Assembly: GCA_000320545.1 (NCBI GenBank) | Contig: ADNK01000035.1 | Span: forward strand, 46,001 to 110,000 | Length of the DNA stretch: 64,000 bases | Direction: 5' to 3' | DNA from: Bigelowiella natans CCMP2755 | Lineage: Eukaryota; Cercozoa; Chlorarachniophyceae | In this document: positions 21,206 through 37,876 of the stretch, piece by piece | Numbering within the stretch: the first letter of the stretch is position 1 | Layout of the letters: every line of letters starts with the position of its first letter | Made by a program: the position numbers and the translations under genes | Notes under the pieces: model-generated | The model's input: only the letters and a program-made list of their open reading frames with translations | Told to the model about the DNA's origin: nothing | The model's database searches: none

Positions 21206-23386
21206 TCATGTGCTGTCATTAATTTCAATTTTCGATTCTGGGATGTGCTTCTTTATTGCTATCATCCAATCAACAAGCTCCTCCTCCGACTCCGCTTTGT
21301 AGTAGTGCCTGGTTTCAAAAATAATAATTACATTCCAAAGAATCACTATAACCACTGTATTACCTAGTTGCTCCTCCTACTACAGAAAAAATTCCTCTGC
21401 TGGGTTCCACAATTTCAAAAGCACACCTGCCAATCGAAGTAAGGTAAGAAAATGTTGAGACAATGATGGATGATTGTACTTACGCATCTTCCTTGGGGGC
21501 TAAGTTGACTTGACAATCTCGGAGACATATGGTGACCTCTGGCTGAACAGCATTTTTACTGTCGAACTGATGAAAGAAACCGGACCTGCTCAAAACTACA
21601 TGCGACTTTTTCCATGTAGTTTTCAAAAATTTTCCTTGACGGTACAAAACACTCTGGCGTTGGCATTCTTGCGCATATAATCGAGACAGAGTTTTCGGAT
21701 CTCGATGGGGGGGTTGTATTTCGAATACGTTATCTGCATGTAATGCTGCTGCACGTTTGCCTTTCGAATCAGAAGGAGCGACAATAAGATCTGCCTGGCG
21801 GATGAATTCATTCACATCCGTCTCGCGATCGATACCCTTCACCGCATCGATTGCAGACTCAGTGAACTTGATGCCATCCTGTTCAGATGGAACATCTCAG
21901 GAAATGTGCAGTAAATGAATGAATTAAACGAAGACCTCAAACATGGCTTTCTGCGCCAGTAGGTAATCGAGAATAATCGACTGGGTCTTATCAATTCTTC
22001 TCCCATCTTCAACCTTAAAGTCTCTAAATAGTCTTGTCATTTCCTTCCTATATTGCATCTCCTGTTTTCTGAGGTTCGCGACATCTCGGTCGTACAACCT
22101 ACATGCCACGAAAGGATCCCGCGTTACATGCTTATCAGCTAACTCTAATCGCTGCCGTTCCTGCACAGCTTTCGCATATGCCACCCACGAATCCATGCAT
22201 TTACTCCGGGCAGTTTTGATCACTTTCGACAGTCGTTTACCACTCTGCAAAATAAATTGGAGCTCAATATGGTACTATTCCGGTTATCGCTAAGTCTTTG
22301 CTTACCGCTTCTAACTGTTTGGAATTAACGAACATATTTTTCGTGAGATCAGATGCCTCTCGTCCCGTATCCGTAAGAATTCGCTCCCTCATTTCGGAGT
22401 AATGATCTGCCATTGATTTTGAGAGGATCCCCTGAAAAAAGAGTAGGTCTATGGTATCTACCGGGGAACGCGTGACTGGTATTTTTCACCTGTGCTATAC
22501 ATGCTTGGCGAAGTGTCCCTGTCTCTTCTCCCCCATAAGGTGTAAGGTTTCGATATCCCTAGGCAGTATGTCAACATTACTTCTCATTCAAGCAGTTTCT
22601 ACTATGAAGACTCGAATAAATTAAAATTTCACCTGAGCAAGATTCAGCATAGTCTTGTTCCACTTGGTTATAAACTGTTGAAGTTCGTCGGATGTTTTCT
22701 TCGCTAGATTTTGTCGCTTGACCATGAGTTTGAAACGATCTTCTTGCTTCTTCCAGAAGGCATCCTCTGAATACGAAATGTTAGAAATCTTAAAATGACA
22801 CTGGAAGTATGGCAATACCTTTTTCCATCATCATCAAAATATTCTGCTGTTCCTTGTTAATTGCGGCCCTCCGAGTCGCTTGTTCTTGCAGAACACGATT
22901 TTTTTCCTCAGCAATATAATTAGCATTCTCTTCGAAAGATGACAAAATCTCCTTCTTTGTTCCGCGTTTTGTGTCGCTTGAGTCTTGTATAGCTATCCTA
23001 TAATCCTCATGGGTTTTCTTCGTATCCAAATCGATACCGCTTTCTATATCCAAATGGTCTACAGTATTATTGCTTCGGTTATTTTCATCTCCGACTGTGC
23101 TTCCGCTCTCATCAGATTTTCGGGGTCGACTGCTACTAGATTGTGCATTGTCTTGCGCCTCAACTGCTGCAATTTTCTGCATGAAGTGCTTGCGACCGAT
23201 AGTGTGAGGTATTTGGTTGTGTAAATCCCTTTCCAAGGGAGATCGATATTGCACTGATTCTTCTTTTAAATTAGCACTTTCCTCAAAGCTTGTACTTGAA
23301 CTTGTGAGCGTCTCTGCCGCTGCCGATTTTTGTACCGCAAAAGAACTTCGAGTGTGATCGGCGTGATTAGGAAGCACCACTGACAT
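21206..23386 (-). CDS. BAR-like coiled-coil protein with C-terminal PH domain
   Basis: Eight exons join in phase: 23386-22819, 22766-22633, 22558-22490, 22431-22306, 22244-21936, 21878-21484, 21426-21364 and 21308-21206; 588 residues. Residues 1-160 are polar and likely disordered. About 160-440 is a long, charged helical region (DAFWKKQEDRFKLMVKRQNL.., SKVIKTARSKCMDSWVAYAK.., RLFRDFKVEDG..) in the size range and style of BAR/IMD-type membrane-bending domains. The C-terminal 110 residues form a PH domain: QGKFLKTTWKKSHVVLSRSG at the start, a middle CAFEIVEP strand, and the hallmark final helix AESEEELVDWMIAIKKHI. BAR-PH proteins (ACAP/ASAP, APPL and similar) bind curved, phosphoinositide-rich membranes. 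No ArfGAP zinc finger is present here. The PH call is strong; the BAR call is inference from helix content and position. Confidence 0.75.
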
Positions 23387-25275
23387 AGGGTCAATATTAA
23401 ATCTACTTCCTACCTTACTCTGGATTTTAGGCTACAAAGACCAAAATCCGAGAGCAGACTTGGTTCTTATTCTTGGAAACCAATAGGTAACGAAGTTGGT
23501 TTTAGTTTCTACACACCAAATTCTCCCATTCCCCCGCCCGATTTGTGGGCTTGCTGCTTCTGGGGCTAGTCCACGCCTTTAGCTAACCGCTTTCCTTTCC
23601 TGTATCTTTCCAGTGAACACGTACGAGAATTTTTTTGGCGAAATGATTTGCTGCTATTTCTAAAAACTAAAGTTGTTTGAAAGGGGGCAACTAAATCCCT
23701 GGCAGCAAGAGAATAATAGCTTAGCGAGCACCGGAGGCATTAAGTGCTTTAAGAGATATATTTTACTCTTCAAAACCGACTAAATTCTAAAAATTGATCC
23801 TTTATAAACTTTATTTCATAATTCTTTTTGTCGTAGATATATTTTATATCCCGATTTAAATTATCAATTTCGTATAGTCAACACAACACGTCTGGCTCTT
23901 AGAGAAAGTATAAGTTAGTCCGCAAATTCTTCGTAGCTCAAGATAATTTGGCAATTTTAGTGAATCTAGCCTATAAATTAGTAGTAATATGATTGAATTT
24001 GAAAGAAATACAAGGACTTTTAATTCTCTTAAATCTGAAAGTTCCTTCGAAGTTCTGCCTTTGTTTTATTTAAAACATGGAGATTCACGTCTGTAAGTTG
24101 TACTGACCAAACATGGAGGCTATAATTTCCATCTTAATTACTTTTTATTTGTCGCAAATAATTATGCTCAAAGAATGGGTTACAGTTCAATCTGTTTTTC
24201 ATCTCGTATTTGTCAAATTAATCTGTATTAGTATAGGTTTGAATTATCTGGGGTTCATTGGTTACGACATAATCTGTGAGAACGTTGGATTTTTCCCGAT
24301 ACGACTCGTATCCAACAAAACAGATTCTGTCGCTCCTATGGAAGCGAAGAGCGAAGTAGGAAAATACACAAGAGACGTAGCATTGTTATTTCATGGAAGC
24401 AACACATTTCCCCTGGCTAGCAAGCTAGGCCCTAAAGTCTTGTAGATCTTGTCAGTTATCTTCCGAAGTCATAGGTTTAATTTTCATTGGTCATTTTGGT
24501 TGGTTTTTATCCTAGATCTAGATCTAATGAATGTGTAGTGGAACAAGTTGCGTGACCCCAACAAACACGAGTACAGCCCGACAGAAGATTTAAGCAACAA
24601 CACAAACGACAAAAATGTCCAGATTAGCAGTCTATTTTTAGAACATGCCTCATACCGAGAAAGATTATTGGGGGAAACACAGGCCGTTAAACAGGATTGG
24701 ACACTGTGAAACCATTCGTAACATCCAGCCAACAAATCGACTTGTTTCAAAGAACACCACGATTTAACCTACACAAACACATATTAAATTAGCATTGCAA
24801 TAGGTCCAAATGTAAAAATGTAAACATGGCAAATTAATGGGATAATTACAATTACTACTATCACATCATCATCATCATCATCGTCATCATCAACATAGTT
24901 CTGATATTATTATTTATTACACGATAGTTCTGGTAGTAAAAGTAAGCAAATAAACACTGTAAATTCATTCACTCATTCATTTCATAATTCTGATAGAAGA
25001 GGACTAAAGAGAAGACATGTGCTCATAGCGCACACTGAAGGTCCCTCGAGCTCATTTTGCTATGTACAGACTCTTCTACTGCACAATATGCGACCAAGGC
25101 CTATGTTAACAATGCCACAGTCGGGGAACTGTGTCCATTTGTTTCAAACTTGTTTCGAACATCATTTCTGGGAATGAATTTGCTTCGAGGCGAAGGATTA
25201 TAGCCAACGATTTTGGGAATCGCATTGTGATGCACTGTGCTAACTTACAAAGATAGCAAATGACAGTGCTAGGCC

Positions 25276-25311
<36 letters not shown>

Positions 25312-25974
25312 CACCCGCTGTGGTAGTTAGGGTAGAAGAGAATTGTACTTGCTCTAGCTTTTACATCAATTGCAGTGTATCTCCTTATCTCTATGTTGAG
25401 GATCGTAACGTCAATCTCTTGCAGAATCTCATTGCGTCGTTATCGTTCATGACCCGTGGTCCTCAGCTGGTGTAGCGCCAACTTTCAAGGTATTTATGTA
25501 TTTTTCTTCTCTCCATTTGATCAATTTGAAGGCCCGTTATGAGATCATAGGAATTCAGAAAATTTTAAGAAATAACCCATATTTTGCCACCTTTGTTATT
25601 CTTTCTTAGACGGCACAGTTGGTGGAAATCAATATTAGGGGGCTTTTCATGATTCAGCGCTGATTTAAATCTTTCCTCTACTGTTCAGTGTTAAAAAGGG
25701 CATTGACGCTATCATTTTTGTAACTACTGTCACAACACAGTGACAAAGGGAAGGAAAAGCGGAACCCAGGGCAGCTCTATTTCCTCAGACTCCTACCAAA
25801 AAACGAGTCCTCCCTACGCATTTCCTACCGCACTGGCCACGGTCGGAGCGTCAAAACTCTTCCCCAGCCCAAGTTAATAGACTTAATCAACACTCCACAT
25901 CTTCACAAGCGTCAGTACCTGTCGCCGCTAACGGGGCGTATTCACATGTTAGAGACGAGAAACATAGGCTCGTA
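23387..25974. other. Long AT-rich intergenic region
   Basis: About 2.6 kb separates the BAR-PH gene and the glycosyltransferase gene, which are transcribed away from each other. It includes an (AAT)n run at 25276-25310 and ATC repeats at 24863-24890. A 110-codon plus frame at 24113-24445 and an 88-codon minus frame at 24484-24750 show no domain, splice support or composition typical of the real exons here. I see no gene. Confidence 0.55.
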
Positions 25975-28900
25975 ATGAATATGTTACGGCAACAAACACT
26001 GTTTCATTCGGTAGGAGCTGCGGTCGGGTTTTCGATCCTTCTCACTACTTTAATCGGTCTGCCACGCAACTATATCAACTTACGCTTATCGATAAGCTGG
26101 TACTATCTTCTCAACTGGCTTATCCTCATCAACTACAAGGCACGTCAGTTTGCTCCAAGAAGGCTGATTGCTTGGCTAAGCCACGAGCACAAGTGGATCG
26201 TCCCCGAGTTTATACGTCTCTTACTGACATTAGCAGGGTTTGGGTGGGGAACATGGTCTGTTACCTGGGTTGTGCCCCATGAGGCACTTTCCCCGACAAA
26301 CACCAAAGCTATAACTACCATTATTCTGGTCCTTGCATGCGGTGGGGTGGCGTGGAGACGGTTTCGACGCATAAACAACTTGGTCTTGCTACGATCTTTG
26401 AGGATTATAAGCGTGATCTTGTTGGTGTGGACTGGTGCGCTATGGTTTGAAAGTTTCTTCAACTTCTCGGGAAATATCATGTGGCTGATGAGCCCCCCAA
26501 ATACAAATCTAAAGGTGACTAGCGTATTATCGACGTAATGTATGAAAATTAAAGGAAGAATTGTGATGATAACCTATTCATGCTAACATTAGTTTATCGC
26601 ATCGGCGAAAAAACACGAGAACTAAAATCCAATAATATTGAAGGTTTGTGCTGTGTACGTCGCCACTTTTGACGAGTCGCCAAGAATGGCAGATCTAGTG
26701 CCAGCCATGAGGGAACACGTTAGGAGGCAGCTAGAAGGTGCAGAATGGTTCGTCTATAACGGTACAAAGGTCTGAACAATATCGCAATTTATTTAAAATA
26801 TTCGTAAAATATGGCGGAAAACCATGAAGATTCCATGTTATGGTCTTAAGAGACCTTTCGTAAAACTAATATGGTTCGATTTCATTGAAGTATTCAAATC
26901 ACCAAAACGCAAATATGTTTTAGAGCAAATTTAATCATGTCCTTTTTTTTGTCTTTAATTGTCTCATTTGTGCGTGCGCTTTAGAGCAACATATAATAAC
27001 AACTTGTCGCCTTTCGACTTTTAAAAACTCAGATGCCGAGGACACTGGACAAAGACACGTCTGATCCAATCATAATTGACCTCATCAATAAGGCAATAAT
27101 AAAAGATATCGTCATTTTATCCTTACGCTGACGATACACATGACATTATTTTAGAAATTTTAGTTACTAGATAAATGTAATAATAACACTAAAGAATAAT
27201 ATCATAGCCTCTGATTTGGCCAATTACGTAGGGTTACATCTCTAGCGATGCATTTGAGCATGCATCATGCGGGAGGAAAGGGAAGCAGCGGTGCTTGCAG
27301 GTGTTGGATTAATCATGACCATATCATTAGACCAATGTTTGAAAAATACTTGTTCTTAATTAACTACAACAATAACTACTACTACTTTGATAATTTTGTA
27401 GTCGTCGGTTGACTGACTGGTTGACCTTGAACTACTCTTCTTTTACCTTATTATAGTTTTCATTGACTGATTATGATTGCGGATTGTTTCGTTCAGCCAA
27501 ATATTCGATTTGATAAACGGGTCCCAAATCTTGGTGCAGCTATGGGGCATATTCATATTTTGGAAGTATGTACGAACCATAAAGACGAAGAAAAGCCCTA
27601 ATAATAATGATAAAAGTGACTAAATCATCAATATCTGTACTTTCAAGGGTTTCAACTTATTTAAAAATATCGTCGTTGTTGTTTTCTTTCTTTCTCTCAT
27701 TTTATCAATCAAACAGCGGTTTGTGAAAGACCACGTTGATGACAGGAGATGCGTGGCCCTAGTTTTGGAGGTGAATAGAATGCACGAATGCTGCATTTTC
27801 TACGAGAATCTTTTCTTCTTCCTCACACGTCTCTTTTTGATGTAATTGATGATTATAGGATGATGCAATCTTGAAGAAAGGTTTCGCTGCCACACTATCA
27901 ACGGAACTGTCTACCATCCCGTCTGGATGGGACATTGTTTCCCTAGAAGGCTCAAATAAGGTAGTACGAAGAAGAAGGAGAAGGACGAGGCGGCAATATC
28001 GTCGACGTCTAACAACACAACAAACGCATCTTGAACGCATTAGCACGCCATGACAAAGAGCATCCTTTTTTGTTCGTGAAAAGATGGAGAAGTAATGAAG
28101 AAGACGAGGAGAACTTTACATCATTAGATATCTCTTAAGTGTACAATTAATTCCCCCCTATCCATTCATTCATTCATTTATTCACCAAATCACATTATTG
28201 CCTTCGATCCAGGCTTGCACATGGGGAGTATGGCAAAGCGAGGGACTGAACCTCTGGCATCCAATGAAGTTATCGGAACACTACAATTATATGCCTCCAA
28301 CCTCTTGGGCTGGCGTGTACACAGGTCGAAGATAATTGGAAAAGTTACATTAGTGGACAGAAAAATATCCTTGACTATTATTATTCTGCTAATCAGGTGG
28401 TTACCTTGTTACAACTATGGGAGCAATGCGGATTCTCAATAAATTACCGGTCCTTAATTCTATAACTACTGCTTAGTATGCATACGTAGCAATGATCTTC
28501 ACCATTGATCATCCTCATCATGTTGATCTATTATTATCCTCAGTTGACTTCTAACATCGACACATGGATCAATGCGTTGGCCTTCTACAATTACATATCT
28601 CTTTATGTGCGTTGCCCAGGTAATAATTGATAGTTTTTATAGAGTATATTTTGATTGTGTATCTTGCAGTTGCAGCAGCGCAGCATGGAGTACTACTATT
28701 TCCTAGTGTAATGGACAGAAACCAAGTTACAACTGTACTATTCTCAATGCTTGATTTATTTGTCTCGTTACAAGTCAAAATACAAGCAGCAGCCTGAAAT
28801 TTTATATCGCCGTCAACACCATCCATCCCCACCAACCACCGTCTGTCAAATAGGATTGGTGACTCAAGGATCAGCAATGGAAGGGATGCAAATTCCGTCA

Positions 28901-29135
28901 CTCACAGCTGAGTAGAAGCTTTTGAACACCCACAACACCTACCACACCTATCACATTATTCATTCAATTAAATGCATCATTTGAGCACGTTACTAATACA
29001 TGTCACATCGTTTTGCTCAGAGCGGGTCCAAAATATGACAAGGGTGTGTGGCGTGCATTACTTGAGACGCCTCCTGGAAGCACTCCGGTACCCAAGGAAT
29101 CAATTGTACCTTCACCAACTCATAGCAGGGAATAG
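25975..29135 (+). CDS. Multi-pass membrane protein with glycosyltransferase family 25-like catalytic domain
   Basis: Exons in phase: 25975-26514, 26644-26769, 27033-about 27092, 27497-27565, 27717-27770, 27859-27960, 28213-28324, 28397-28449, 28544-28619, then an unresolved exon ending near 28911, and 29021-29135. The first 180 residues hold about four to six hydrophobic segments. The next part carries the GT25 pattern: VCAVYVATFDESPRM (strand 1), NLGAAMGHIHIL (the loSH-like helix), VALVLEDDAIL (the metal/nucleotide-binding EDD), WDIVSLEG, TGGYLVTTMGAMRIL and a following Asp/Trp block. GT25 enzymes transfer hexoses in LPS synthesis or to collagen hydroxylysine; the acceptor here is unknown. 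Exon 3 ends either at a GC donor or at a later GT. Two acceptors (28670 or 28719) compete for the penultimate exon and give different C-termini; 28719 keeps phase to the final stop. Confidence 0.75.
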
Positions 29136-30469
29136 AAAATAAACTGATCAACATCCTAAAATGAGATTAGTAGAAATTAGTGTGAATTTTATTGGAAACC
29201 ATTTTAGCTTCCACAATTTGCGTACCACGCCTGAATACACCAGCGTTCTTTATTTGATACGCATGCCATCGTTGGCGCAATTGCAGAACATGGTTTTTAA
29301 ACTTACAGATCTGCAATGCAATTAATATTTATATTAGCCATGATGATCCACAAGTATACAATTGCGAATATTTTATCGGTCATGCATTGGCGGTGTATGA
29401 TGTAAATATTTTCTACATCTAACAAAGAAAGCTGCAAATAACGTTGCATCGTAAATTTGACGAAATGTTTGTGGTGATTCAAAAGGATAGCTTTGTTCCA
29501 AACAAAATTTGGCTGCTAGCATGCAATCTAGCAATGTTCCGAAAATTCTGCATCAGCACGCTAGCATGTATATTCGATTCTGAGATGCTCGTCAGCACGA
29601 TGAGCTAGTTGTGTTGCCTTATAGCCATGTGCACATTGAGATGACAATTCTAGAATTTTTAATAGATGTATGTAACATCTCATATACATTCATTCTATCA
29701 CGTATGGTATCGTACTAGCACACAACATGTGTGTTACATTACTTTATGTCATGTGCCATATCTCATACATGTGTTGTGTGCACAACACATGTGCAACATC
29801 ACTTGTCAAGCTACAAGCAATGTTTGACAGTGCACTATCTACTCGCAGTGTCATCGCTGCCAAAAATCTACACCGCTAGACCGTCTTTCCGCGCATGCGG
29901 CCAAATGCAATCATCGAAATGTGATTTCAACTACCAATCTAGCAATCTCTAGATCTGTATCCGCAAGTCTAGAAGTGCTGGCGGAGCAGACACACACTAG
30001 CACAGAGCTACCATCGAAACTAGTAAAATTTGAACATTGTGCCCTCGTGCTAGCGCAACACTTTTAACAATCGAATCTAGGAATGATATAAAGTTTGCAT
30101 GGCGCCGCTCATTATCATTAGTTACAGTGCGGAATCGTGTGCGCCTGATTTAGCTTTTCGCTGGCAAGCTAGCTAGCTGGTGCACAACATGGTTGGCATG
30201 CGCTCAACAATGTGATGTTCGAGGCTGCGGTTGGCGCAATATTGCGAGATGTGTTAACTATGTGCACACGATAGATCACACGTTTTTCGAGAGCTGTTAC
30301 TGTACGATATAAAAATTCGATTCCGAGGAACAGGATATATTCTCCGTGTGTGCACAGCAAACTATGGACACAATCGCGGATGCAGCCATGGATCAGTGCG
30401 CAGCAACTTACTCGCACATAGAAAACAAGCGAAGCAATTTCAGTTTGTATATAGATAACGATTACTGTT
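29136..30469. other. Intergenic, CTAG-rich
   Basis: No gene is seen. CTAGC and TCTAGA motifs are frequent at 29510-30080, with GCAAGCTAGCTAGCTGG at about 30164-30180. The genes on either side are convergent (glycosyltransferase plus, GluRS minus), so this region holds two 3' ends. No tRNA-like clover leaf was recognised. Confidence 0.6.
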
Positions 30470-34185
<3,716 letters not shown>

Positions 34186-34430
34186 GAGATAGATACGTGG
34201 GGGGTATGTGTATATATCTGTACTCTTCTGTGCTCCTCGTCGTCGCTACCACACCACAAGAGCTGCTTTATCGCAGAGGATATCACCATGTACGACAACT
34301 TCAAATTCATGTCGTATCTGTATGAATTACCTTCATTCTTTCGGACAATGCCCACACCAATAACAACAACAATAACAACAACTACAGTTAGTTCTAGTCT
34401 GCATTCCTACACATATTATTCGGTATTATT

Positions 34431-34549
34431 CACCGAGGTGATTGTTATAGTGGATGTTAGTCACAAATTTTGCTATGTTTTGCCATGCAAGTTTTGACTT
34501 TCGCAATGTCCGTTATAAGACAACATCCACTATGAAAATCACTTCGGTG
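34431..34549. repeat. Inverted repeat with 28-base arms
   Basis: CACCGAGGTGATTGTTATAG, continuing into TGGATGTT (34431-34458), is the near-perfect reverse complement of 34522-34549 (AACATCCACTATGAAAATCA, then CTTCGGTG), with about three mismatches and a 63-base spacer. It could be a small MITE-like element or a stable hairpin in the GluRS/scaffold promoter region. Confidence 0.85.
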
Positions 34550-34595
34550 TAACAACATAGCTGGGAAGTCAAGGGCGCGAAAAGAATAACTAGAT

Positions 34596-34628
<33 letters not shown>

Positions 34629-34635
34629 AACAACT

Positions 34636-34675
<40 letters not shown>

Positions 34676-34745
34676 CTACAACAACAACAACAACTACAAC
34701 AACTACAACAACAACAACAACAACTACAACAACTACAACAACACG
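34629..34745. repeat. (CAA)n/(CTACAA) microsatellite
   Basis: About 117 bases of CAA repeats interrupted by CTA units, immediately after an (ACTA)n run. It lies in the presumed 5' region of the scaffold gene starting at 34858. Confidence 0.95.
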
Positions 34746-34857
34746 TTGAACGAAGGAATAGATACACAACAATACACACACACACCTACAAACTGTACAC
34801 GAGTAGTAGAAACGAACAAACAAACAAAGGAAGGGGGGAGCTAAGAACTTATTATAC

Positions 34858-37840
34858 ATGAGCTGGAATTGCAGCGCATGTACCTACATCAATACAGCGA
34901 CGGCTGTTCGATGTGAAATGTGTGGCGCTAACAAACCTGTGCTACCAACATTAACCAATCGTGCACCGGGATCAACAGGGTGAGTGGTTCGACATAGTAG
35001 CTGGGAAGGAAATAAATCTCATGGAAATGTTGCTCTGTATGTCTCGTGTTGTCTGCACCCTCATAAAGCAAATAAAACTATTTTGTATCGATTAGAATCG
35101 CGTTAAATCATTGTTATTTGCAGTGTTGCTCCTGGAGGCTCCTCATCGAAGTCCAGAGCAGCAGCAGTAACAACTGCTAACAAAGGAAAGAAGGATCGCC
35201 CACCTATTCGACCCGTGCCACCGATTAAGAATGAACTCCTCGTTGTAGTTCGATGTAGAAACTTGGCCAAGGGAACCAATCCTCAAATAAAAATCCAACA
35301 GCAGGGGAAAACCATTGCAAAGACGGAGCCTATCAAAAAGACTACCGATCCTTCTTTCCCTTATATATCAATTGATGTGGGACGAATTAACAAGGTAGTA
35401 GTAGATCTGACGTCTACATGAGGTCCACAAATCAGCAAGAAGAAGTATAATAAGCTGTATTGTTATACTTGTGCAGGCCGATAGGTTATCCTTCTGCTTG
35501 ATAAACAATAAAGGGTTGATGGGATCGAAGAAGATGGGGGAAACGAAGGTCTCCTTTCGATCCCTGCAGAACATGTAACTAAAACAAATACCACCAATTA
35601 ATATATTCCGTTTGTAAAATGAGCGTACGAACTCAGGTTTCCAAGTCGCGATTACGCTCTGTATCTTAAAGATCATGAGGGGAAGGATATTAAACCTGCA
35701 CAGTGCTTTTTTAGAAGGTATGAAATAGTAAATTTATCTACATCGCCAATCACATCGAATAGCTTATATTAAAGAGAGTTGTGCAGCCTCTGAACGTTGT
35801 TATGATCACCACCTATTATCATTAGGGTTCTACGGAAATCTGAGCAGAAGGAATACGACTTGAGGCTGAATGAGTTTCGTAAGTATCGTGATAGGTATAC
35901 TACCTCTCTTCCATATCCCTCTTAAATGAAATAAAGCGGAATAATAAGTACAACGAGACTGATGAATCATAACTATCATTATTGGCATTATTAGCATCAA
36001 CATTACCATCGTTCATCATATCATCTAGTGACAGAAAATGATACGACGTTTGGTTATCAGGTATAATAAAAAGAAAAAAAGAGAACAAGAAGAAGCTGCG
36101 AAGGTAGCACAAAATGCAGCAGCAGTTGTCACAAATAATGCCTTGGAGGATGTAGATGTTGCAAGTCCTACGCAGCAGCAGCCTCAACTGCCACCCTCAC
36201 AACATCTCTTGCACTCGTCACGCGATCATCCAGAAAAATCCACAAAAGTTACTGCAAGTAGTACCGCTGCTGTTGGTAATGATACTATTGCCAATAAAGC
36301 GGAGTTGAAGCTGAATGGTGCTGCATCTGAAAATGTTGGTGCTGCCTCAAAAAATACACTACTTCCACGTGAAATGAGTCGTCCACAAACTCCAGAACAG
36401 CAAGCTGCTGGTGTTGGGGAAAGAGCGGATGATCATCACCAGCACAATAGTAATCCGGCCAACCAGCCTCCTCAGCCTCCTGGTGGTGTTCCTGGTAGCG
36501 ATCTTATCAGCAGCGGGAATATGATGACTACTCCAGCTAAAGAGGTTGTAGTGGTAGTGTTAGTTGTTGTTGTTGTTGTGTTTAAGTAGTAGATACATTA
36601 GCAGCGTAAATTAATAGTAGTGGTTTTAGTTAATATATGTTAATTGCGTGAATTAATAGCAGTGGTTGTAGTTGTTATCTATCATGGTGGTGGTCAAGGT
36701 AGTGGTAGTAGCAATAGTAGTAGTAGTAGTAGTAGTAGTAGCTGATTGTTACGATCGGTAGTAGCAGCACTCAAAATTACGTGTTTTCGTAGCATTTAAT
36801 TTTGAGTCATATTTCTCATGCACGTGCATACGTGTCTGGATTTGATGATATCGATAGTCCAAGAAGAAAACTAAGCGCAAGAAGAAGAAGAAGCGAGGCT
36901 CCTGCAAGAAGAAGAATGCTGGCGCAAAGGGTGGAGGTGTTGATTTCAACTTTGATGATGATGGCGATGATGGGTTCGGTGGAGATCCGTTTGCTTCTGC
37001 TGGTGCTTCCACAAATAATCCTGGTAATCCTAGCAAAATAAATCAACATGCTGCTGCTGCTGGTGCTGCCCCTGACTTTGGCGAAGATCCATTCGGAGAA
37101 GGAGGAGGAGGAGGAGGAGGAGAAAGAAATCCACCCGCGAGAAGTGCTGCCAACAATGACGATGGGCTGTTTGACGGATTTAGTGAAGATCCGTTCTCTT
37201 CTCATGCTCCTGCAGCAGCAGCAGTAGCAGCAACAGCAGGATTAGCTACTAATCCTGCTGTTGATGGATTTGATGACGGCAATGCTTTTGGTACCGATGA
37301 TGACCCCTTCGGTGTTAGCGAAGCTTCACCACCTACTACAGCAGGTGCTGAAAACAAGTTACAGGAAGAATTAAAGAAGAAGAAAAAGAATAAGTCTGCG
37401 CCACCCCCAATGCCAACCCAACCAACGCCACTGCCTCCTCCTGCAAGGAAGCAGCAGAAAAAGAAGGAGAAGGAGGAAGAAGAAAAGAAGAAAGGTCCCC
37501 GTGCAAACAAAACCAGTGCAACGGGGGGACCACGTATGCCCCCCAGGATGCCGTCCAAGCCCCCCCCACCCATTGCTACTTTGCAACCAAAGAAGAAAAT
37601 TGGAAACAGCGGTATTGTTTCACCTCAATCAATAATAGTGTATCCACGCTTTGATCTTGTCGTCGTCATCTTTTTCTCGTTTTTCTGACTTATGTAACTT
37701 AAATATTCTAGTCCAGGCAAAAACTAGTTAGCATAGGATTAGGCATCATGAGGATCATTATTTTCCATTCCTCCTGTGATTCTTTATCTTATGATTCTCG
37801 TATGATTATGAGGTGACTTTCTCTTCTCCTCCTACCCCTG

Positions 37841-37876
<36 letters not shown>

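Larger units (their letters stand above)
34186..34857. other. Intergenic with hairpin and CAA/ACTA microsatellites
   Basis: This lies between the divergent GluRS and C2/DPF scaffold genes, so both promoters should be here. It contains an inverted repeat (34431-34549), an (ACTA)n run at about 34597-34627 and a long (CAA/CTA)n tract at 34629-34745 that ends about 110 bases before the scaffold's ATG. The long valine-rich frame on the minus strand is a translation of the CAA tract. Confidence 0.8.

Noticed and set aside
24113-24445. 110-codon hydrophobic plus-strand frame
   Set aside because: AT-rich, AT-biased residues only; no domain, no splice partners, and composition like surrounding non-coding DNA.
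34620-34859. Minus-strand frame with a run of more than 30 valines
   Set aside because: It is a direct translation of the CAA/CTA microsatellite; no start context, domain or splice support.
37336-37586. Minus-strand frames opposite the scaffold gene
   Set aside because: They are antisense shadows of the Pro/Lys-rich exon 36858-37611, which is supported by phase and domain content.
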